Below are positions 55,441 to 64,000 of a stretch of 64,000 bases of DNA, one piece after another. Position numbers and translations under genes: made by a program. Within the stretch, counting starts at the first letter, position 1. Every line of letters starts with the position of its first letter. This stretch comes from Beroe ovata (lineage: Eukaryota; Ctenophora; Nuda; Beroida; Beroidae): contig CAMPET010000022.1 of assembly GCA_946803715.1 (NCBI GenBank), positions 336,511 through 400,510 of the forward strand, in the 5' to 3' direction. The notes under the pieces are model-generated. The model was not told where the DNA came from. It saw only the letters and a list, made by a program, of their open reading frames with translations, and searched no databases.

Positions 55441-57242
55441 TGGACACATCTTGATCTACAAATCTTATAACCCTTCTACCTTAAATTTTTCNCACTGTTA
55501 CAGTGTTAGTGTTTCTAATTGTCTGGCGATGCTAGACCGCTGATGCAAGTCGCGAAGATAACAATAACATCAGACATCCGGCAACTGCAAGCTGATGCAA
55601 TCGCAAGATGCGAATCGCTCGAACTCGAAGGAGAATCGAAAACGGGGCTAAACGGGGAGAATCGAAAACGGGGCTGAAAATGGGGCTGAAAATGAGTAAT
55701 AGTATTAGTATTGCAATTGCCTGCAGTGCTAGTCAAGTTCGACCGCTGCCGCGCCCCTATTTTGCCCCATATTGGCGGATTGGCCCCCTTTTGTCCCTAT
55801 TTCCTTTAACTTTATTAGTGGATGTTATACTTATTTTGTTATCAATTTCAGTATCTGCAATCGGTCCACTGTTTCTCCATTCTCTGTTCTCCAATCTCCA
55901 TTCTATTTCTCGCGTGCGATACAAAGTGGAACTGGACACTGACAGGAGAGGAGGCCGAATGCCATGTACGTGTTCCTAAATTGACAATTTAGTAAATTGT
56001 CCCTTTGTGTCCTCTTTCCAAGATCCTGATCAGACACGCCTGAAATAACTTAGCAAAATGGTAGACGGCATGGTTCTGGCGAGAAAGAGGCGAAAAGGGG
56101 TCGAGAATTAGGAGGCATATAGGGCGCAGTGTGCAGGTGCCAACTGCCCTTGTGCCGCACTCACCGGGCTAGTAGTAGTATCACTATCAGTAGAGGCGAA
56201 AAGGGGGCGTGGGCGGAGCACTAGTGAGCAGTCAATCAATTAGATTTAGTCAACAATAAGACTAAGAGCAGAAAGAGTAAAGATTGCTGGCTTCAAAATC
56301 ATCTATGGAATTGAAATATCATTATCATGTATCACCTGCACCGGTGATGTTCAAATCTCATAGTTATTGATAGTATCAAATTTGAAGTCAAAAGTAAAAG
56401 TACATTGTCAATGTCACTAGTAGAACAGTGTGAGTGATTAACGCTGTGCTTGCTGCAATTGCAAACGTTGCATGAGTAACGTGGTTAATGGGCCTTATCA
56501 AAAGCAAAAGCACATTCAAAAGCAAAAGCACATTCAATACACAAAAGCACATTCAATACACATTCAATACCTTGCAAAATGGGTTGAACATGATTATTGA
56601 TTGATCACGGTCGGATCGGGCTCATGTGGTTAGCTGATGCTCAAATGTTGTGCTGTTTGTTCATCGTCAATGTCAGTGCAACACTGATAAAAGAGACCAG
56701 TGTCCAGAGTGTGCATACAAACCCTCAACCTCTGATCATATTACACTTCACAAACACTCGCGAGAATGCGTATTGAATTTGTTCTATTTGTGAGACTGAG
56801 ACTGAGAGTTTTCCGTGATTTCGCACCAGTACTGTTCCCATATCATTATCAGAAGTTATCAGTAATTATCAGTAATTACGAAGCTAAATATCAAATATAC
56901 TCTTAAATCTTGATATGATCCCATTTTAAAATGTTTCTACGTAGCTTTATACCTAGTCCTACTGTTCCAGTTCATGGTATAATCTGTAGCACACTTTGTT
57001 GATAATAATTTTGTTCTTGTAGTTGTACTTTTACTCTTGCTAGTGCCAGATTTAGTTGTCCTGGCTTCATGAACTAATCTTCATTTTAAAAGAGTGTAGA
57101 TACTTCACAAGTGTACATAGAGCATAGGTGTACAATGTACAATGTAATTCTGATCCATCTGAATGAGAATCATGCTTGCGATCACGTGATCAGTAATCTG
57201 AACCAAATTTTACCCTCATATCAGGGGACTATAATTATTACG
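55441..57242. other. Intergenic, no gene recognised
   Basis: Contains a TTGTCTGGCGATG-family end fragment at about 55519-55558, a short ggggctgaaaat tandem at about 55640-55700, and tandem aaaagcacattcaata units at about 56505-56575. The remainder is AT-rich. An open frame at 55608-55979 lacks family resemblance or splice context. Confidence 0.55.
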
Positions 57243-60200
57243 ATGGTTAATGAGGTTGTTGATCGCGGTTCCGTGGATGTTACAGATGGTACAGGCGACA
57301 CCGATCATATCGTTAGGGATACCAGGCGGAAGAACATACTTTACAGGTCTATCGAGAAGTTGAGAAGAACGAAGAACAAGGCCGACGTTGATGGTACTTC
57401 AGTGTTGCAAATGTGTGATCAGTGAGGAAGTTTAACGTCGGGTTGGAAGGGATTGCCAATTTAGACTGAGAATAAGGCGGCTTCATATTGACGTAGTGCT
57501 TGAATTACAGGTGTAGTGAAGAAACAGAAGCAAGATCAAGTTTTCCCAGATGGAAAAGAGAGATCGATGTCGGTGCCGACTGCCACCAATACTGCCGGCT
57601 CTCAGAATGAGACTAGACGCCTGAGTGCCGCCAACGGACAGGTACCTATATGTCGTGAAGATTTGTACACGTACAATATGAACAATGTACATTTTACATG
57701 GCGTACTAAAATGTTTGGCCGTCTGCCATGTACAGTGTATACTACAATGTACGATTGTATGGCAATGTATTACAATGTATTGCGCACTACAATGCTTACT
57801 ATACAATGATACAGTCATGCGCAATGTCGTCTCACATTACAACTTGTACTTGGGGTACTTACTTGTACATTACTTGTACAATGTACACTACAATTAGTAA
57901 TCTGGCTGGGAGCTGCACTGACTACACTGTACTACAATATGTACAGTGTATAATGTCAAATGTACAATGTACGATGTACAATGAACATTTAGGGCACAAT
58001 ACAATTTGTGTTCGTGTACCCTGGAGATGTTTGAAGCAGTGTCAAATAACAAGCCCATGTGTATCATGGATGATCATGGATGATTGAATTCACGAAACCA
58101 ATGTGTTCAGTGTGGCCTATACACATTCGTGACATCGTATGACTTCCCATCACTACGCTCTTTTGTGGCATTCACTCTCAAAAATTCCCCCTCTCCTTCC
58201 TTGTCTCTCTTAGATGATTTAATGCAAAATTTGTGGAAGTTCATGTGAGGTGTAATTCAGATATTTAAGCAATCGTATGAATCGGTACACTTATGCACGC
58301 TTCTATAAAGTGTGTTGACAGCACCCTTAGCTCACTCCTCATCACGTGACACAGCGTTGTCATTTCTGTGATTTTCAGCGCTCACACACTCGTACTCACA
58401 CTTGTTTTTTTTTAGTTGGTGCTGTTTGCTTCGCTCATTTGTACCTGATATTGATAATTCTTGTGCGTGTGACTCAGACTGTGATTGTGAATGTATATTC
58501 AGTGATCGTTCATTGTTTCCCTTGTACACTGATAATATACTCTCAGTTATTCAGAGTAAGACAACCATCATCACATTTCTGTTGAGCTTTGATTTTGCAC
58601 CCTGTACTATGTCTATAATCAATATTCATCTCATTCAAGATTGTCATCATTGGACTCGCTGTCGACCGTTCTATAGTCGAATAAACGTACCACGCGAGTA
58701 CCTATCTTATGGTCATTACTTCCCCTTTAAAGGTGGACCTACCTGATAAGTTATAAGAAGTACTGATAAGTTATAAGGTGCACTATTTTACAGAGCGATG
58801 AGAAAGGGAAGAAAATGACACGCCCATTTAGCACACTCTTCCAACCGACAAAGAAAGAAGAGATCAAACCACCAACACAGAAACCAGATCACTTCAAAGA
58901 TGTCAAACTCAAGTGAGTCCGTGCCGGCATGTGTACACACTACACATGGAAGGATTATAGTACACTGATCGAATCAATATTATGAGTCAGGTGAAAAGTT
59001 TAGTATTTACCATTAATGAACATGGACTTGGTTGAGAGGAACGATATTAACGTTTAGGAAGACTGTGACAGAAGAAAAGCTGACCCCCAAGACCACAGAG
59101 AGGTACAAGTTGTTCGAGGGCGTGTACCAGGTCTCACTTCTGGTGGATGAAGACACCGGTAAACTCAAACCAGTGGTTTCATGGAGTCACCCTCCACTGG
59201 GCACGACGCGGCTTACACAAACAGGTACACGGACATACGAACAGGTACACACGACCACCCAGTACACACAACCACCCAGTACAATTTACATAGTACAAAC
59301 AGCCACCCAGTACACAGTACACGCAAACACTTGGTACACACACAGAACCAGACATCCACAGACACTGACAGACACACACAAAATCACTTTTAACAATTCC
59401 CAATAATTCTAATCATTCGCAGAAAAGATCATCGCAGACTTCGCGTTTCCTGACCTCGATTTGTTGGAGTCAAAACGGGCCAAATCTATCACAGAAACAT
59501 ATGCCTTTGTTCAAACTACCATGAGTGCTGAGAGAATCATTGGGTACTGCCGGCGATTCAAGTACAAAATCAACCCAGCTAATAGAAGTATGTTCGATGT
59601 GATAGAAGTATGTTTGATGTGATAGTGTAAATCTGTTGATCAATCAAGATTTGTGCCGATGAACTAGAAGTAAGACGATACCTACATTCAGCTAATTCTT
59701 GAGGAGTGCGCATTTCGAACTCGAAATTTAACCTTCAAAAACCAGCACGGTCAGGCACTGAAGCCAGCGTGACTCAGTCCACCCAGAGCTCGGGACAGAA
59801 ACTAACCAAGATCCAGAGCAAGCTAATCAACATCCGGGTATGGTGCATCGTGACGAAAATTCACTGCTTCGATACCTTCAGTGCTATTTTCGACAAGGTT
59901 TGTGCTACATTTTGGATTACAGGTTTAATTTATAACAAGCCTCACTGACACCAAATCATGTTGAGTCCCTGATTGCTATCAAACCTCGTTGAGAGATGTT
60001 TAAACAAATCCCTTACCTAGATTCACAGTATCCGACGAGAGAATGACAGTAACACTGATGCTGAAGTGTTCTCTCTGTTGAAAGCTATCGGAGAGAACGC
60101 AGCGCCCCTCCCCGACAACACTGTCACGGTATAATGCTGTCCGCCGCAACAAGTCGGAGACAGTTTAATCTCTCATCGGACAGTACGATTATACCATGTT

Positions 60201-61900
60201 ATATACCGAGTATATTATACCCCACCGGGTAAATTATACCGGGTATATTATACCCCACAATATGTTATTAATCATGCTCTATATAACGCAGATTCAATAT
60301 GTGAGCAAGCTGCACAATGACAACAAAATGGGCAGTTTTGAGCTCAAACGCCCCGGACCCGAGGACAGGATTCATCTACTGAGGCATGCTGCGGGTGTAT
60401 TGGGGCACCTACCAAAGGACATGCTCATCACCATCATGATAGCTCTTCTTACCGAGAGCAAGGTTAGGGCAGAGTCCCCAGTGGGGGCAAATTGTCAGTG
60501 AAAACCGTTCACTGAAAAACAACTAACAAGAGTGGTGAAGAATCTAATTTCATGTATGTAAGCATAGTATAATCTTTTCCAATCTCAGTTGCTATTTTTG
60601 GGCAAAACCCTGTCGTCCCTGACTTCCACCCTTCACGCTCTCACCTCCCTCCTCCACCCCCTGACTTGGGAGGGAATCTACATCCCCATGTTGTCAGTAG
60701 GGGTGAGGAGCATAGTCAGGGATCTGGTGCTCTCCCCCTCACCTTACGTCATAGGTGAGTTACTCACCGGCTAATATGTGAGTGAGTATCTGAATGTTTC
60801 AGATTCATATGATAAACCCCCTGTGATAATTTTAATGGGCTCCACACATTACATGTTCACACATACACACACAAAGTGTCACCAAACACATTGTGTCGCG
60901 AAAAAACTTCTCATCATTGTAATCCACCTGTCATCATGAAATGTTAAAAAACTCATCGAATTTCGAGAAGACCTTTGTAAATGCCTCACTGGGTGTACAG
61001 TAAAAACACTTCCTGCAAATTGTCAATATGACTGTCAACTGATATATGCCTCTTCGCGCGTAACAACAAGACATGTTCATCCCATACCAGTAAATTGGAG
61101 GAATGATCAGAGAGACAACAACACCCCTCTAGTTTACCTTATAGTGTAACGGAGTTTAACAACAAACACGCATTCACACACACACACACACACACATTCT
61201 CATTAACAGGAATGTTGAAAGACGATTACGGGAAGGTCTATGAACAGGAGCTACGAGAGACAGAGGTTCTTGTTGTGGACCTAACACGGAAACGATTGTC
61301 AGATTTACGAAATGAAGAAGCCATGCAACTCTCATTTTCTGAAGCTGTGAGTGACAAGATGTTGTAAGATCAGTTGATATAGAAGAGATAATTACTAATT
61401 AGTACAGATGATGCCTTATTTTGTTATGGACATTTCATCAACATTCAATACAGATGTTCATGTATTTCAGTCGAGGAAAGCTCTGAAGGCGCAGTTACGT
61501 GAGATCAAAAAGAAGGGTGATCAGTTGAAGCAATGTGAGGTTTGGGGCGCATTGGTTGAGACTTTCCTGAAACATGTCAAGGATATAGCAACTGATGATT
61601 CCTCACAATACAGGTAGAAATATGGGAAATAGCACACTTTTATTCTGAAATCATCAAATTCGTTTAACTAGTTCTGGTTCATGTTTCCGGGACAGTGTTA
61701 TGTTTTTAAGAACTGTAATTTCCTGTCCTTGGTCATTATGACCCGATTCTTGCCCCAGGCAGATACTTATGTCCGACTATGTGAACAAAGTGAGAAGTGA
61801 GATGAAAGGGGATGAGCAATTCGCAGAGCAGTTGCTCAGCACGCAAATGTCACAAATGTGGCTACAGAAACAGCGAGTCAAACTGTCTAGGAATAAGTGA
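57243..61900 (+). CDS. DENN-domain protein (Rab GEF family), twelve exons
   Basis: DENN proteins act as nucleotide exchange factors for Rab GTPases at membranes. Exon 1 starts at the chosen ATG 57243 (MVNEVVDRGSVDVTDG). Exons at about 57513-57641 and 58797-58912 are Ser/Thr/Lys-rich linkers. The uDENN part has LFEGVYQVSLLVDEDTGKLK (about 59057-59225), IIADFAFPDLDLLESKRAKS with ETYAFVQTTMSAERIIGYCR (about 59424-59590), and WCIVTKIHCFDTFSAIFDK (to 59898). The cDENN core has GPEDRIHLLRHAAGVLGHLP (about 60292-60461) and LLFLGKTLSSLTSTLHALTS with HPLTWEGIYIPMLS (about 60588-60754). dDENN exons are at 61210-61347, about 61471-61615 and 61760-61900, with TGA at 61898-61900. The layout of the three sub-domains is complete. 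I cannot place it confidently in DENND1, DENND2 or another subfamily. The exon at about 59710-59840 inserts a Ser/Thr-rich loop. Confidence 0.85.
57660..58000. repeat. GTACA-rich low-complexity segment
   Basis: Dense, irregular repeats of tgtacaatgtac and tacaatgta in an intron of the DENN gene, largely self-complementary. Cys/Tyr/His-rich open readings are by-products. Confidence 0.75.
60195..60262. repeat. Short repeat ataccgggtatattatacc
   Basis: Three imperfect units of about 20-28 bases in a DENN-gene intron. Confidence 0.7.
61175..61196. repeat. (CA)n microsatellite
   Basis: About ten CA units just upstream of the acceptor at 61209 of the DENN gene. Confidence 0.9.
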
Positions 61901-62610
61901 TGTAAGCAGTATAACATGAAACACGTGATATTCATTATATTGACCATGTTTTGCAATCACTCTATTCACGTTTATGTGATGAGCTAGCTAACGATGTAAA
62001 TATGACTGAGAAATTTATTGATGCTTTCAGCTTTTATTTTTCAACGCTCAATCCTAAATTATTACCAGTTTATTCAAGACACTTATAAGTTTATTCACGG
62101 GACTGTTAAGTCTCGTATTTGTTAACGAATTTGGATCAGATTATAGGACTATTTCGTTCTTGTACGTATTAACATTGGTATGTGAACAACGGTTTTGCTT
62201 TTGGTGATTCATTTTCGATGTACATACATTTCTAAACATCGTTCAATCCATATTTACATTTGAATAATTTCCTATCAATTGAGATAGAGGCGTAAAACGA
62301 TTTATATGCAATAAATGATGAATAATATGCATCTATAACAAAATACATTGGTTTATATACGGTCAATTTATGTAGATTGTTAAGAAATGCAATATAACGC
62401 TCTAATTTTCATAAAACACTCTTTTGCTGTGTCATGTTGTCAAACATGTGCGCGTGTGCGGGCATATCAAGACAAACCAATACTAAACAACGTTCATTGA
62501 GTTTAGCAGTAGGTGTAAGGGATCAGATTATTTTCGTAGGTGCCGAAGATTGTTCGAGAATTGACATAGTTGATAAGGAAATTAATAACTAATTAACTTA
62601 AATACCCGTC
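61901..62610. other. Convergent 3' intergenic region
   Basis: About 700 AT-rich bases between the stop codons of the DENN gene (+) and SMARCC (-). AATAAA occurs at about 62310 (gcaataaatgatgaataa) and could serve as a polyadenylation signal for the plus-strand gene. No gene is recognised. Confidence 0.6.
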
Positions 62611-64000
62611 TTAAGATCCTTCGGATTTAGCGACCAATGCCTCTTGTGGGGGTTGGACTTGCTGCTCTGGCGGAGCCGGCCCTCCCATGTACGGGGGACG
62701 CATCATTTCGGGACCGGAATACGGCATCCCTGGCCGGACTGAAAATATGGCGCTATGAGTAATCTGTGTTTGGCATACAACTTCTGAGAAAACAGGCTGT
62801 TAAGATGGTATATCCTGAACACTGAACAGTGTACATTTCAATGTATAATTTAGATATTGTACATTGAAATGGCGCGCAAAAAAGCACAAAGTTGTTAATT
62901 TGACGGCAACTATGTCTCGCGCGCTACGCAAACACATAGCGCGCGGAACAAAGAGTTGGTGTCCCACTTGTGTCACAACGCGCACTTACCATGATCGGGA
63001 GGTCCAATTGGTCCTGGGTGCATTTGTCCGGGGTTGTAGAATGGTGGTGGCGCACCCCTGGGTCCTGGGTGCGCCATGTGTGGCGGGGGTGGTGGTCCGG
63101 GGTGTGTCATGGATGTGGGAGGACCATGGTGTGGCGGTGGGTGTTGTGGCATGGGGGCTCCACTCTGTAAAATGTCAGTCATTAGTAGTTGTGTTCAAGT
63201 TCATGTACGTACATGTACATTTTCCATCAAACATTGATGATAAGGAGCTCTATTTCCCACTAACTTGAACATTTGGAGGGTATGGGTGTGGCCCGCCCGG
63301 GTATGGTGTGCCAGTTGATGAAGGTGGCCCTGGCGGCAGCGGCACGCTCGATGGTGGTGCCCCAGACACTGGTGGCTGAGACGCGCCACTTCCTGGTATG
63401 AGTTCAGCTGCTGGTGGCGCAGGGAAGTTGATAACGCCGCCGTGCTTAACCTTGATCAGTTCTTTGTAGAACGACTGTCGCTCGTTGATCAACTGCTGTC
63501 GCTGCAGCTCCAACTGCAAGTAAAGATACATTACAGAACCTGCTACCTAAATTAACACGACGGAAAACAAGTTCATTTCAAATTAGTCCTCATTACCGCT
63601 TGTCTCTCAGCATCCATAGTTGCCGCTAGTTCCTCGAAATGACGCAACTTAATCTCCAACTTTTTCATCTGAGTTTCAACTGAAATTACCACAATTGATC
63701 ACTCATCATCAAAAAAGTCGAAATCGAATAACGGATTCAGGGAAGAAATCTCACAGTAATTACCTAGCAGAGCGACGAGTGATTTGATTTTCCTCTCTTC
63801 CACAGCAGCCAGATGCTTGGCTTTCACTGCGGCAGCTGCGAAGGCGCAAGCGGCAGCAGTCTGGATATTCCCCTCAGTCGGCGGCCTCACTTGAGCCGAG
63901 GTCTTGGGGATGTGGCTGTCCCCTGTTGCGGGGGTTGTTGTGGAGGTGGCGTCACCACCTTCTTTGGGTGCTGCGTCACCCTCTTCAGTATCCATCGGCT
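62611..64000 (-). CDS. SMARCC: SMARCC (BAF155/BAF170) chromatin remodelling subunit, C-terminal part
   Basis: Core scaffold subunit of SWI/SNF (BAF) remodelling complexes. Only the 3' exons are in the window; the gene continues past 64000. The exon at about 63764-64000 carries an acidic Thr/Pro-rich stretch, then [20 protein letters not shown] and VALL, the signature of the SMARCC C-terminal coiled coil. The next exon (about 63597-63681) reads [20 protein letters not shown]. The one after (about 63264-63514) reads [20 protein letters not shown], then Pro-rich sequence. 62989-63172 is Pro/His/Gly-rich ([20 protein letters not shown]), and 62611-62738 ends LVAKSEGS with a stop at 62611-62613. 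The Pro-rich tail is typical of the family. The SWIRM, SANT and other N-terminal domains must lie beyond the right edge. Confidence 0.95.

Noticed and set aside
55608-55979. 123-codon plus-strand frame with a hydrophobic stretch
   Set aside because: No recognised family, begins in a simple ggggctgaaaat tandem, and no convincing splice partners.
62864-63268. 134-codon plus-strand Trp/Val/Gly-rich frame
   Set aside because: Antisense shadow of the Pro/His/Gly-rich SMARCC exon.

Overview
This looks like eukaryotic, almost certainly animal, nuclear DNA. Most genes are split into short exons by short GT-AG introns, and the products match animal families: Raptor, a matrix metalloproteinase with cysteine switch and hemopexin-like region, SMARCC, and DENN, Tudor and axonemal dynein proteins. 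Compact, AT-rich, intron-dense genes separated by GC-rich (CGCG-rich) repeat islands suggest an early-branching animal, most likely a demosponge. That placement is inference; no ribosomal or mitochondrial marker is present. Eight isolated n bases (767, 1634, 3006, 21768, 27827, 40939, 53887, 55492) look like assembly joins or ambiguous calls.

Layout: 1-2995 is repeat-rich. 2996-6387 (-) is an ammonium transporter. 7541-14921 (-) is Raptor (mTORC1). 14922-16823 is a repeat island. 16824-19361 (+) is an intronless 845-residue protein of unknown family with a cold-shock-like C terminus. 20099-24863 (+) is CCDC57. 24864-26667 is a repeat island. 26668-30467 (-) is a matrix metalloproteinase with a large prodomain insertion, head to head with a FAM227 protein at 30872-34879 (+). 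DNAL1 (35362-35934, +) and DRC3 (36375-39450, +) follow. 39451-41863 is a repeat island. 41864-43440 (-) is gamma-glutamyl hydrolase. 44221-47501 (+) encodes a Tudor plus helical-repeat plus Schlafen-AlbA-like protein. 48330-50545 (-) is an SLC18B1-like transporter. 50546-57240 is repeat-dominated. 57243-61900 (+) is a DENN-domain protein. 62611-64000 (-) is the 3' half of SMARCC, running off the right edge.

Four of the plus-strand genes between 20 and 39.5 kb (CCDC57, FAM227, DNAL1, DRC3) have ciliary or centrosomal roles in other animals. They do not form an operon, but the clustering is notable. The remaining genes are unrelated housekeeping, transport or extracellular-matrix genes.

The most interesting points are four. 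First, the Tudor/Schlafen-AlbA gene recalls, as one polypeptide, parts that are separate in the nematode piRNA 5'-processing machinery. Second, the metalloproteinase has about 200 extra residues between its cysteine switch and furin site. Third, there is the intronless cold-shock-tailed protein. Fourth, several small non-autonomous element families mostly share TTG...CAA-type ends and 8-9 bp target-site duplications readable in the sequence, including one copy nested in another.
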